Positions 8,497 through 16,194 of a DNA stretch of 64,000 nt are shown here, piece by piece. The position numbers and the translations under genes were made by a program. Position 1 is the first letter of the stretch. Each line of letters opens with the position of its first letter. The notes below the pieces were generated by a model, which saw only the letters and a list, made by a program, of their open reading frames with translations, had not been told where the DNA came from and did not search any database. Location: positions 62,001 through 126,000 of the forward strand of contig NZ_LGDE01000013.1 in assembly GCF_001279725.1 (NCBI RefSeq), in the 5' to 3' direction. This stretch comes from Streptomyces sp. WM4235 (GTDB lineage: Bacteria; Actinomycetota; Actinomycetes; Streptomycetales; Streptomycetaceae).

Positions 8497-8526
8497 TTGC
8501 ATCGTTCATGTATCTATCCTGTGCGC
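8497..8526 (+). promoter_or_regulatory. Predicted leaderless promoter of the GntR/MFS operon
   Basis: TATCCT at 8515-8520 fits an actinobacterial -10 box (TAnnnT). It ends 6 nt before the ATG at 8527, and no Shine-Dalgarno sequence is present, so the mRNA probably starts at or next to the start codon. A clear -35 is not seen. ATGTATCTAT just upstream could be part of a GntR half-site, which is inference. Confidence 0.45.
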
Positions 8527-9177
8527 ATGCCATCAGCAGCCACCGCCGTGACCGCCGCCGACCGCGTCTACCGACACGTCAAACAGGGTGTCCTGGACCG
8601 CCGCTTCGAAGGCGGCCTCCTGCTCACCGAGGGCGAGGTCGCCGAGGCCGTCGGCGTGTCCCGCACACCGGTGCGCGAGGCGCTGCTGCGGCTGGAGACC
8701 GAGGGGCTGCTGAAGCTGTACCCGAAGAAGGGCGCGCTGGTGCTGCCGGTCTCCGTACAGGAGATCGCGGACGTCATCGAAACCCGGCTGCTGGTCGAGG
8801 AGTTCACCGCCCGCAAGGCCGTGCCCGCCCCGCCGGCCCTGCTGGACCGGCTCGCCGCGCTCATCGAGGAGCAGCGCCGGCACGCCGCCGAGGGCGACCT
8901 GGTCGCACTGATGGCCGCGGACCGGGGCTTCCACGCCGAGATCGTGCGCCACGCCGGCAACCAGATCCTGTGCCGGCTCTACGACCAGCTCCGCGACCGC
9001 CAACTGCGCATGGGCGTGGCCCTGTTGCACGCCCACCCCGAACGGGTGGAGCGCACGCTCGTCGAACACACCGAGATCCTCGACGCGTTGCGCTCCGGGG
9101 ACGCGGACACGACCGCCGCCGCCGTACGGGCGCACGTGGGCCGCGTCGAGGCGCTGGTGCGGGGGGACGCGCGATGA
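8527..9177 (+). CDS. GntR-family transcriptional regulator, FadR/FCD type
   Basis: 216 residues. N-terminal winged helix (about 8-75): ADRVYRHVKQGVLDRRF, LTEGEVAEAVGVSRTPVREA with the family's SRTPVREAL recognition helix, then EGLLKLYPKKGALVLPVS. The C-terminal FCD domain (about 85-210) supplies DRGFHAEIVRHAGN and HTEILDALRSGD with the metal-binding His/Asp pattern (R-x-F-H, H-x-x-I). FCD regulators sense small organic acids through a metal ion. The stop overlaps the ATG of the MFS gene (ATGA), so it very likely controls that transporter and itself. Translation appears leaderless. Confidence 0.92.
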   Translation: MPSAATAVTAADRVYRHVKQGVLDRRFEGGLLLTEGEVAEAVGVSRTPVREALLRLETEGLLKLYPKKGALVLPVSVQEIADVIETRLLVEEFTARKAVPAPPALLDRLAALIEEQRRHAAEGDLVALMAADRGFHAEIVRHAGNQILCRLYDQLRDRQLRMGVALLHAHPERVERTLVEHTEILDALRSGDADTTAAAVRAHVGRVEALVRGDAR

Positions 9178-10556
9178 GCGCCCCCGTGCCCGCCCCGCGG
9201 ACCGCGGCCCTGCCCCTCGATCCCCCCGGCGGGCGGAAGGCCGTGGCCGTCTGGTCGATCGGCGTCGCCGTCTACTTCGTCGCGGTCATCTTCCGTACCA
9301 GCCTGGGGGTCGCCGGCCTCGAAGCCGCGGACCGCTTCCACGTCAACGCGTCGGCGCTCTCGACGTTCTCGCTGCTCCAACTGCTGGTGTACGCGGGCAT
9401 GCAGATACCCGTCGGCCTGATGGTGGACCGGCTCGGCACCAAGAAGGTGCTGACGCTCGGCGCGGTGCTGTTCACCGCCGGGCAGATCGGCTTCGCCCTG
9501 TCCCCCTCCTACGGGACGGCGCTGGCCGCGCGGGCCCTGCTCGGCTGCGGTGACGCGATGACGTTCATCTCCGTGCTGCGGCTCGGGACCCGCTGGTTCC
9601 CGGTGCGGCGCGCGCCCCTCATGGCGCAACTGGCCGGGCTGGTCGGCATGGCCGGCAACCTGGTCTCCACGCTGGTGCTCGCGCCCGTGCTGCACGGCGT
9701 CGGCTGGGTGGCCGCCTTCGCGGGCAGCGCGGTGGCCGGACTGATCGTGCTGGTCCCGCTGACGCTGTTCCTGCGGGACCAACCCGACGGCCACGCGCCC
9801 ACCGCGGTGACCGTCACCGGGACGCCGGGCACGGGCGGGTTCGTACGCCGCCAGATCGCCGCGTCCTGGCGGGAGCCCGGCACCCGGCTCGGGCTGTGGG
9901 TGCACTTCACCACCCAGTTCCCGGCCATGGTGTTCCTGCTGCTGTGGGGCATGCCGTTCCTGGTGGAGGCACAGGGGCTGTCGCGGACCACCGCGGGCGG
10001 GCTGCTCACCCTCGTCGTCGCCGCGAACATGGGCTTCGGGCTGATCTACGGCCGGCTCGTCGGACGCCGCCAGTCCGCACGGATCCCGCTGGCGCTGGGC
10101 ACGGTGGGGGTGACGGCCCTGCTGTGGGCGTCGGTCCTGGTGTACCCGGGCGACCGGGCCCCCATGTGGCTGCTGGTCGTCCTGTGCGTGGTGCTCGGCA
10201 CCTGCGGACCGGCCTCGATGATCGGCTTCGACTTCGCCCGTCCGGCGAACCCGGCCGAACGGCAGGGAACGGCCTCCGGGATCACCAACATGGGCGGCTT
10301 CCTCGCCTCGATGACCACCTTGCTCGCGGTCGGCGTCCTGCTCGACGCCACCGGCGACAACTACCGGATCGCCTTCTCGTCGGTGTTCTTCCTGGAGGTG
10401 CTGGGCATCACCCAGATCCTCCGACTGCGAGGGAGGGCGCTGGCCCGCGAACGGGAACGCGCCCAGGAGCGCCGACCCGTCGTCGCGGCCCCTTCCGGCG
10501 AGCCCGACCCGTCACACCCCTCGGGTCCCGTCGCCCCGGCGTCCGCGTCGGCGTGA
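9174..10556 (+). CDS. Major facilitator superfamily transporter
   Basis: 460 residues with twelve hydrophobic segments. Helix 1 starts at about residue 22 (AVWSIGVAVYFVAVIFRTSLG). The loop 2-3 signature is MVDRLGTKKVLTLGA (G-x-x-x-D-R-x-G-x-K/R). RALLGCGDAMTFISVLRLGTRWF is a typical MFS TM4-TM5 turn, and ATFGITNMGGF-like SGITNMGGFLAS lies in the C-terminal half. The last 60 residues are a disordered, Pro/Ser-rich cytoplasmic tail. It is translationally coupled to the GntR regulator by an ATGA overlap, and the regulator class suggests an organic acid or sugar acid as substrate. The substrate itself cannot be read from the sequence. Confidence 0.9.
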   Translation: MSAPVPAPRTAALPLDPPGGRKAVAVWSIGVAVYFVAVIFRTSLGVAGLEAADRFHVNASALSTFSLLQLLVYAGMQIPVGLMVDRLGTKKVLTLGAVLFTAGQIGFALSPSYGTALAARALLGCGDAMTFISVLRLGTRWFPVRRAPLMAQLAGLVGMAGNLVSTLVLAPVLHGVGWVAAFAGSAVAGLIVLVPLTLFLRDQPDGHAPTAVTVTGTPGTGGFVRRQIAASWREPGTRLGLWVHFTTQFPAMVFLLLWGMPFLVEAQGLSRTTAGGLLTLVVAANMGFGLIYGRLVGRRQSARIPLALGTVGVTALLWASVLVYPGDRAPMWLLVVLCVVLGTCGPASMIGFDFARPANPAERQGTASGITNMGGFLASMTTLLAVGVLLDATGDNYRIAFSSVFFLEVLGITQILRLRGRALARERERAQERRPVVAAPSGEPDPSHPSGPVAPASASA

Positions 10557-10591
10557 GCCGTACGGGGCCACGGGATCACGGGATCAACAGG

Positions 10592-11416
10592 TCAGGGGGT
10601 CACGGGGAAGTGCGCCAGGATGGCGTCCGCGAGGTCGGGGTCGCCCTCGACCTTCACCCGGTCGGCGACCGCGCGCGGCCGTACCCGGCCCCCCGCGAGG
10701 CGGACGTACGTCTCCCAGTCCATCGTCAGCGTCACGGCCGGCCCCAGCGACGGCGACTTGTCCAGGGTCCCCTGCCCGGCCGCGTCCACCCGTACCGTCC
10801 GCATGAACTCCAGCACGCCGTGCACGTCCAGCACCACGGCGGAGTTCGCGGGCGCCCCCGCCTTCTTCGCCACCACCTTCGGCAGCCCGGCCAGCAGCAT
10901 GTCCCGTGCCACGTACGCGCCCGGCGAGTCCCAGTTGCCCGGCGCGCCCAACGCCGCCCGCAGATCCTGCTCGTGCATCCACACGTCGAACGCCCGCAGC
11001 CGCAACGCCTGCTCCAGCGTCACCTGCTCGCCCAGCGGCCCGCGCACCATCGTGGCCGGGTCCCGCTTCTCGTTGCGCAGCTGCCGCGCCCGACGGATGA
11101 CGGTGTACTCCAGCTCCGAGGTCATCTCCGGCGCGGTGTGGTGGCGCCGCACGTCAACCTGTACTTCCATGTACCGGGTGAACTCGTCCACCACGTGCCG
11201 CAGATCCCGCGGCAGCGTGTGGATCGGCCGGGGGTCGCCGAGCTGCTCGCACTCGATGCCGATGACGTGTGACACCACGTCACGGACGGACCAGCCGGGG
11301 CACGGGGTCGCCCGGTTCCACTCCCCCTCGGGCAGGGGAAGGACCAGCTCGGATATCGCCTCGATGGAGTGGGTCCACGCGTCGGCGTAGGGCTGAAGGC
11401 TGGGATGGACGGTCAA
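10592..11416 (-). CDS. Maleylpyruvate isomerase-family, mycothiol-dependent enzyme (DinB/MDMPI fold)
   Basis: 274 residues from a TTG start preceded by GAGGGG at 5 nt (a longer reading to 11485 lacks a ribosome site). N-terminal four-helix MDMPI domain: WTHSIEAISELVLPL, then WNRATPCPGWSVRDVVSHVIGIE, where the conserved W-S-V-R-D-V-V-S-H supplies a metal-ligand His. Further His residues follow at RAFDVWMHEQDLRAALG. The C-terminal third (from about 185) is the SCP2/MDMPI_C-like domain. Such proteins use mycothiol, the actinobacterial thiol, in isomerase or transferase reactions; the true substrate is unknown for most. Divergent from the nitrilase-family gene. Confidence 0.85.
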   Translation of the reverse strand: MTVHPSLQPYADAWTHSIEAISELVLPLPEGEWNRATPCPGWSVRDVVSHVIGIECEQLGDPRPIHTLPRDLRHVVDEFTRYMEVQVDVRRHHTAPEMTSELEYTVIRRARQLRNEKRDPATMVRGPLGEQVTLEQALRLRAFDVWMHEQDLRAALGAPGNWDSPGAYVARDMLLAGLPKVVAKKAGAPANSAVVLDVHGVLEFMRTVRVDAAGQGTLDKSPSLGPAVTLTMDWETYVRLAGGRVRPRAVADRVKVEGDPDLADAILAHFPVTP

Positions 11417-11553
11417 CGGGACCCCTCGCGTGCTGTTCAGTGGCGCGTTGTGGACTATTCCCAAAACTACGCTGCCGGTGAGCACCCCGGCAGTGCTTTC
11501 GTGTGACGATCGTAGGCCCGAGTCGAGGGCTACAAGTCCAGGACGGTGGTAGT

Positions 11554-12333
11554 GTGCGCGCCTCTTTGATTCAAATCGCGGTGAACGACGGGGAGTCGGT
11601 GTCCTCCCGGCGGACGCGGGTGGCCGACCTCGTACGGGAGCAGAGCGGCTCCGACCTCGTCGTGCTGCCCGAACTGTGGACGGTCGGGGCGTTCGCCTAC
11701 GAGCAGTTCGAGACCGAGGCCGAGCCGATCGACGGCCCCACCTACGAGGCGATGTCCAAGGCCGCGCGCGACGCCGGGGTCTGGTTGCACGCCGGCTCGC
11801 TGGTGGAACGCGCGGGCGACGGCTCGCTCTACAACACCGCCCTGGTCCTCTCCCCGGCGGGCGAGCTGGCCGCGACCTACCGCAAGATCCACCGCTTCGG
11901 CTTCGACCAGGGCGAGGCGGTGCTGATGTCCCCCGGCGACTCCCTGACCACGGTGGCCCTGCCGGAACAGACCCTCGGCATCGCCACCTGCTACGACCTA
12001 CGCTTCCCGGAGCTGTTCCGGGGCCTGGTCGACGCCGGGGCGACGACGATGGTAGTGGTCGCCGGGTGGCCGGCCCGGCGCCGCTCCCACTGGACGCTGC
12101 TGAACCGGGCGCGGGCCGTGGAGGACCAGTCGTACGTCCTGGCGTGCGGGCTGACCGGCACCCACGCGGGCGTCGAGCAGGCCGGGCACAGCCTGGTGGT
12201 GGACCCGTGGGGCGAGGTCCTCGCGGAGGCGGGAACCGGCGAGGACGTGCTCACGGTGGAGCTGGACCCGGCGAAGGTCGCCGAGACCCGCGAGCAGTTC
12301 CCCGCGCTCAAGGACCGCCGGATGGGACGCTAG
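11554..12333 (+). CDS. Nitrilase-superfamily (carbon-nitrogen hydrolase) amidase
   Basis: 259 residues from GTG 11554 (VRASLIQIAVN aligns with the family N-terminus; an upstream in-frame ATG would add 17 unrelated residues). The catalytic triad is complete: E40 in VVLPELW, K111 in YRKIHRF, and C146 in ATCYDLRFPEL. The short length without extra domains and the C-F/Y-D-x-R-F-P pattern place it in the omega-amidase/Nit-type group that hydrolyses alpha-ketoglutaramate or similar linear amides. The substrate is inferred from group resemblance only. Divergent from the MDMPI gene. Confidence 0.9.
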   Translation: MRASLIQIAVNDGESVSSRRTRVADLVREQSGSDLVVLPELWTVGAFAYEQFETEAEPIDGPTYEAMSKAARDAGVWLHAGSLVERAGDGSLYNTALVLSPAGELAATYRKIHRFGFDQGEAVLMSPGDSLTTVALPEQTLGIATCYDLRFPELFRGLVDAGATTMVVVAGWPARRRSHWTLLNRARAVEDQSYVLACGLTGTHAGVEQAGHSLVVDPWGEVLAEAGTGEDVLTVELDPAKVAETREQFPALKDRRMGR

Positions 12334-12387
12334 GCCGTCCCGTCAGGGGGTAGGCGTGGATCGACACCGACAGGAAGCGGGCGTGGC

Positions 12388-12792
12388 GTGCTGGAAACGG
12401 ACGGGAACGAGAGCGGGCGGGACGGCGCCGAGGGCGCCGGGGCGGCGGTCGAGGACGCGCGGGACACCGAGGCCGTGATCGAGGCGGCCCTGGAGCCCCA
12501 CGACCCCTCGGCCGGGGAGGTCGCGGCCCGCGACCGGGTCCGCGCCCGGGCGGAGGGCATGGCCCACCACGAGGCCGCCGCCGCCCTGGAGGCGGCCCTG
12601 AAGGCCGCCGGCGACCTGTCGCGGGCGGACGCCCCGACCCGGGCGGCCGTCGCGGAGTGGCAGCGCCTCACCGACCACCTCCTCGACCACGGAGGCCCGT
12701 ACAGCACCGGGTCGGACGCCTACGTGCAGGGACAGCTCACCGCCCGGGACAGCCACCGGCACGACCGGGTGACCGGACGGTCGTCGGGGTAG
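12388..12792 (+). CDS. Hypothetical acidic Ala-rich protein
   Basis: 134 residues from a GTG start with AGGAAG 10 nt upstream. The first 50 residues are very acidic and low complexity (Glu, Asp, Gly, Ala); residues 50-95 form an amphipathic Ala/Glu/Arg helix (AAAALEAALKAAGDLSRA) and the tail is polar (PYSTGSDAYVQGQL). No membrane segment, signal or known domain is seen. Codon use is normal for the window. It ends 23 bp from the convergent LURP-one gene. Function unknown. Confidence 0.6.
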   Translation: MLETDGNESGRDGAEGAGAAVEDARDTEAVIEAALEPHDPSAGEVAARDRVRARAEGMAHHEAAAALEAALKAAGDLSRADAPTRAAVAEWQRLTDHLLDHGGPYSTGSDAYVQGQLTARDSHRHDRVTGRSSG

Positions 12793-12815
12793 GCGTCCCG
12801 GTTGCGGCGGCCCCG

Positions 12816-13310
12816 TCAGTCCTCGTCCCGTTCCTTCTCGGCCATCCGGATCACGCAGACCGCGACGGCGATCAGCAGGGCCGCGTCCGCGTCCTCCCGG
12901 ACCACGTCGACGGCGTACGTCTCGCGGACCCGGTACCACTGGCGGGAGATCAGCGCGAGCAGTTCCCCGTCGTACTCGACCTTGAACTCGCGGTCGAGGA
13001 TCCGGCCGCTGACGTCGACCTCGGTGCCCTCGGCCAGCGTGACGCGGTAGTGGTTGCGCAGCAGCGAGAGGCGCTTGCGCCGGATCACGGCGAGGCGCCG
13101 CTCGTCGCGCTCCAGGGTCATCGCGTCGCGGAAGGCGAACCACTTCTCCCGCAACGTGATCAGGATGTGCCCGTCCGGGTCCTTCAGCTCCAGGGTGTCC
13201 CGCAGGTGCAGCGCTTTCCCGTCGACGAGGAAGGCCTGCCGGCCGTCCTCGTCCTCGATCCAGTAGTCGTCGCCGATGGCGAGCACTTTGTCCCGTACGA
13301 GGTATTTCAT
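12816..13310 (-). CDS. LURP-one-related (Tubby-like fold) protein
   Basis: 164 residues covering the whole LURP-one/DUF567 domain: MKYLVRDKVLAIGDDYWIED at the N-terminus, GKALHLRDTLELKDPDGHIL, KRLSLLRNHYRVTL, GRILDREFKVEYDG, and the closing helix DAALLIAVAVCVIRMAE that fills the barrel. Bacterial members have no proven function; the fold is shared with phospholipid scramblases and Tubby proteins. It is divergent from the ATP-grasp-like gene with only 32 bp between start codons, so the two promoters must overlap. Confidence 0.9.
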   Translation of the reverse strand: MKYLVRDKVLAIGDDYWIEDEDGRQAFLVDGKALHLRDTLELKDPDGHILITLREKWFAFRDAMTLERDERRLAVIRRKRLSLLRNHYRVTLAEGTEVDVSGRILDREFKVEYDGELLALISRQWYRVRETYAVDVVREDADAALLIAVAVCVIRMAEKERDED

Positions 13311-13330
13311 GCGCTGATCCGTGCCCGCGA

Positions 13331-13336
13331 TAGGTT
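13331..13336 (+). promoter_or_regulatory. -10 box of a probable leaderless mRNA
   Basis: TAGGTT ends 6 nt before the ATG of the ATP-grasp-like gene and no Shine-Dalgarno sequence is present, which fits transcription starting at the start codon. Confidence 0.4.
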
Positions 13337-13342
13337 GCGGGC

Positions 13343-14155
13343 ATGCCTCTGCTCTTCGTGACCGACCTGGCGTACCCGGCGCGCGGCCGCCGCTACTGCG
13401 ACGAGGACATATTCCTCACCTCCCGGCTCCGCGAGCACTTCCCGCTCGCCCTGTGCCATCCGCTGGACGCGGAGCGGCTGATGCCCGGCTTCGACGCGGT
13501 CGTGGTCCGCAACAGCGGCCCGGTCCTGCACCACCAGGCCGCGTACGACTCCTTCCGCGCCGCCGCGACGGCCGCCGGGACACGGGTCTACAACCCGCTG
13601 ACCGGCCGCGGTGACATGGCCGGCAAGCAGTACCTGCTCGACCTGACCGAGGCCGGCTTCCCGGTGATCCCCACCGTCGACGACCCGGCGCTGCTGCACC
13701 GGCTGCCGTCGGTGCCCTCGTACGCGGTGAAGCCCAAGCAGGGCGCGGACTCCATCGGGCTCACCTTCACCGCCGACCCGGGCTCGGTGACGGCCGGCGA
13801 GTTCCTGATCCAGCCGCGCGTCGACTTCGCGTACGAGGTGTCCTTCTACTTCGTCGACGACGCCTTCCAGTACGCCCTGTACGCCCCGGACCCGGCCCGC
13901 CGCTGGGAGTTGGAGCGCTACGAGCCCACCGCGGCGGACCTGGACTTCGCCCGGTCCTTCATCGCGTGGAACACCCTCGCGCACGGCATCCAGCGCGTGG
14001 ACGCCTGCCGCGCCCCCTCGGGGGAACTGCTGCTGGTCGAGCTGGAGGACCTGAACCCGTACCTGTCCCTGGACCTGCTCCCGGAGCCGGTCCGGGAGTC
14101 CTTCGTGACGGCCCTCGTGGCCTCGCTCAAGACCTTCACGGAAGCCGGCGACTGA
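13343..14155 (+). CDS. ATP-grasp-like protein of unknown substrate
   Basis: 270 residues. The order of elements is that of small ATP-grasp ligases: an N-terminal pre-ATP domain (about 1-85, MPLLFVTDLAYPARGRRYCD), then MAGKQYLLDLTEAGFPVIPT (K-x-x-L-x-x-a-G-x-P-x-P), YAVKPKQGADSIGLTF at the nucleotide-binding Lys/Gly loop, and LVELEDLNPYLSLDLL (E-x-x-x-x-N-P-Y) at the metal-binding end. This resembles RimK/glutathione-synthetase-like enzymes, which join a carboxylate to an amine. The gene is single and gives no substrate clue. Assignment to the fold is inference from motif order. Confidence 0.65.
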   Translation: MPLLFVTDLAYPARGRRYCDEDIFLTSRLREHFPLALCHPLDAERLMPGFDAVVVRNSGPVLHHQAAYDSFRAAATAAGTRVYNPLTGRGDMAGKQYLLDLTEAGFPVIPTVDDPALLHRLPSVPSYAVKPKQGADSIGLTFTADPGSVTAGEFLIQPRVDFAYEVSFYFVDDAFQYALYAPDPARRWELERYEPTAADLDFARSFIAWNTLAHGIQRVDACRAPSGELLLVELEDLNPYLSLDLLPEPVRESFVTALVASLKTFTEAGD

Positions 14156-14195
14156 GGTCGGACCGGCTGTCAGACCCGGGTGCCAGGCTCCTCCC

Positions 14196-14723
14196 ATGGA
14201 CAAGCAGACCTTCTGGAAGCTGATCGAGACGGCCCGCGCGGACGCGGGGGACGACGGGGTGGCGCGACGGGCGTCGGAGCTCCTCGCCGCGTACCCGCAG
14301 GGGCGGATAGCCGCCGCCCAGCAGGTGGTGTGGGACCTGCTGGCGGAGTCCTACCGGGCGCCGCTCTGGGCCGCCGCGTACCTGATCAACGGTGGCTGCT
14401 CCGACGACGGTTTCGACTACTTCCGCGGCTGGCTCCTCACCCAGGGCGAGGCGGCCTTCACGGCCGCCCTGGCCGACCCCGACTCCCTGGCGGACCACCC
14501 GGAGGTCCGCGCGGCGGCCTCGGCGGGCGAGGAACTGTGCGACGAGGAGGCGCTCTCCATCGCCTGGACCGCGTACGGGATCGCCACGGGCCGGGAGCTC
14601 CCGGCGGACTCCTTCACGATCAGCTACCCGACCCTGGACCCGGACTGGTCCTTCGACTTCGACGACACCGCGCAGACCGACGCCCGCCTGCCCCGCCTGA
14701 GCCTCCTGCTCGCCTCGGCGTGA
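14196..14723 (+). CDS. DUF4240 domain-containing protein
   Basis: 175 residues. It starts MDKQTFWKLIETARADAG, the standard DUF4240 opening (M-x-x-x-x-F-W-x-L-I), followed by LLAAYPQGRIAAAQQVVW, the AAYLINGGCSDDGFDYFRGW block (D-D-G-F-x-Y-F-R-x-W-L) and EALSIAWTAYGIATGREL near the end. The domain has unknown function and is common in Streptomyces, often near WGR or polymorphic-toxin-associated genes. No ribosome site is clear (CAGGCT lies 8 nt upstream). Convergent with the Uma2 gene. Confidence 0.88.
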   Translation: MDKQTFWKLIETARADAGDDGVARRASELLAAYPQGRIAAAQQVVWDLLAESYRAPLWAAAYLINGGCSDDGFDYFRGWLLTQGEAAFTAALADPDSLADHPEVRAAASAGEELCDEEALSIAWTAYGIATGRELPADSFTISYPTLDPDWSFDFDDTAQTDARLPRLSLLLASA

Positions 14724-14751
14724 CCCGCAGGCGTGTCCTGCCGGCGGGGTC

Positions 14752-15306
14752 CTACAGTCCGGTGGTGTCGAGTTCGAGGTCGAACGGCTCCGGCAGCCGC
14801 ACCGGCGTCCCGAAGGGGTGGGGGCCGTCGGTCCGCGTGTAGCCGAGCCCGCCCGGCTCGGAGAAGACGGTGACGGTCTTCTCCACCCGGTCGACCAGCA
14901 GGTACAAGGGCGCGCCGTACTCGGCGTACCGCTTGCGCTTGACCACGCGGTCGGTCTCCGCGTTGGACTCCGAGGTCACCTCGACGATCAGGAGCGTCTG
15001 GTCGGGGACGAGAGCCTTGCCGCCTTGCGCCAGATCATCAGGAACCACCGCGATATCGGGGATGTACCAGTTGGACGATCCCGGCAGATCGAGGTTGCCG
15101 GAGCCTTCCACACAACCGAGTTCGTCCACCCTCCCCTCGATCTGGCGACGGACGATCTTCGCGGCGCGCTCGTGGTCCCAACTCGGTGTCACTTGCGTGA
15201 TGATCCCTTCGACGATCTCCGTTCGGTCACCGCTGTGGTGCCGGATCGCGTACTTCAGCGCGTGCTCGGGGTCGATGCCCCGGCCGTAGTCGTGCGCGGT
15301 GGTCAT
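14752..15306 (-). CDS. Uma2 family (DUF820) restriction-endonuclease-fold protein
   Basis: 184 residues. The PD-(D/E)xK-like core is visible: EIVEGIITQVTPSWDHERAAK (conserved E and H), NWYIPDIAVVPDD (P-D catalytic Asp), and TLLIVEVTSESNAETDRVVKRKRY (E-V-x-S, then K-x-x-x-Y), followed by GAPLYLLVDRVEKTVTVF. This is the usual Uma2 pattern D-x(n)-E-V-x-S...K. Streptomyces encode dozens of these without a known partner; no toxin or modification gene is adjacent. The ATG start (MTTAHDYG) is preferred over upstream in-frame codons because the domain begins there and a GGAGGCAT-type ribosome site precedes it. Confidence 0.9.
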   Translation of the reverse strand: MTTAHDYGRGIDPEHALKYAIRHHSGDRTEIVEGIITQVTPSWDHERAAKIVRRQIEGRVDELGCVEGSGNLDLPGSSNWYIPDIAVVPDDLAQGGKALVPDQTLLIVEVTSESNAETDRVVKRKRYAEYGAPLYLLVDRVEKTVTVFSEPGGLGYTRTDGPHPFGTPVRLPEPFDLELDTTGL

Positions 15307-15407
15307 GCCGGATGCCTCCTTCGCCGTGCGGCCAGCGTGCCACGGAGGACCTTGCCCCGTCGTCACCCGCGCGGGTGTTCCCGGGCGGGGGTGAACCGCC
15401 TCGGTCG

Positions 15408-16130
15408 TCAGTCGCCGATCTGGTGTTCCACGCGGTGGCGGATGTACTCGTCCGGATGGGACCGGGCCGTGGCCACCGCCGTGTCCACCAGGTCGTGCAG
15501 CTCCGGCGGGTAGGCCGACTTGCGCAGCGGCAGGCCGGGCAGGACGCAGCGCCGGACGTCCAGGTGATCGTTGGCCACGAACTCGCGCAGGGCGGCCTCG
15601 TTCCACTCGACCACCACGGCCGAACCATCCTCCGTCCCACGGGCGGCTCCGGGGTTCTCCGCCCGCACGGGCGGCAGCCGCAGCAGGGACACGTTCGACC
15701 AGTACCAGGCTCTCGCGGCGCCCGCCCGCTCGGTATTCGTGCCGGTCCTCAGGTACCCGAGCAGCGCGGATTGGACGCGCCCGCGTCCGAACGCGCTCAG
15801 AGCCGGCTCGACGAAGCCACGGTTGGCGCTCGGGTTGGGATCGTGGACGGCTGCCTTCAGGAGTGTGTCGAAGGCTTCCTCGGAGAGGACCATGCCGTCA
15901 TCGCAAGCCTCGCGCAACGCTGCCCTGGCCCGCTGCTCCCAGGTCAGCGGCCCACCGGGCCCGGCCTCGGGGCCGACGGCGAGCCCGAGGACCCGGACGA
16001 CCTCCGCCAGGCACCCGGCGAACGGCTCCCGCCCGTCCTCCGTGCGATCCGGCAGCGCCATGAAGCTCCGTGCCGTCGGCGCCGTGCTCTCGGCGGTCGT
16101 GGCAGTCGTCTCGTTCTCGTCCGCGGTCAT
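15408..16130 (-). CDS. Hypothetical HEAT-like helical protein
   Basis: 240 residues from the ATG at 16130, preceded by GGGGGGAAA. Mostly helical: WEQRARAALREACDDGMVLSE, EEAFDTLLKAAVHDPN, RGRVQSALLGYLRTGTNTERAGA and the C-terminal FVANDHLDVRRCVLPGL then AVATARSHPDEYIRHRVEHQIG. The spaced D-x-x-V-R-R and D-x-x-I-R-x motifs near the end look like armadillo/HEAT-type turns seen in small Streptomyces proteins of unknown function. No membrane segment. Same strand as the Uma2 gene, 101 bp upstream of it; they may be co-transcribed. Confidence 0.6.
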   Translation of the reverse strand: MTADENETTATTAESTAPTARSFMALPDRTEDGREPFAGCLAEVVRVLGLAVGPEAGPGGPLTWEQRARAALREACDDGMVLSEEAFDTLLKAAVHDPNPSANRGFVEPALSAFGRGRVQSALLGYLRTGTNTERAGAARAWYWSNVSLLRLPPVRAENPGAARGTEDGSAVVVEWNEAALREFVANDHLDVRRCVLPGLPLRKSAYPPELHDLVDTAVATARSHPDEYIRHRVEHQIGD

Positions 16131-16194
16131 CCGTCGTTTCCCCCCGCCGTGCGCGTGTGATCCGACGTTCATATCAGGATGGCAAGCTTGAAGC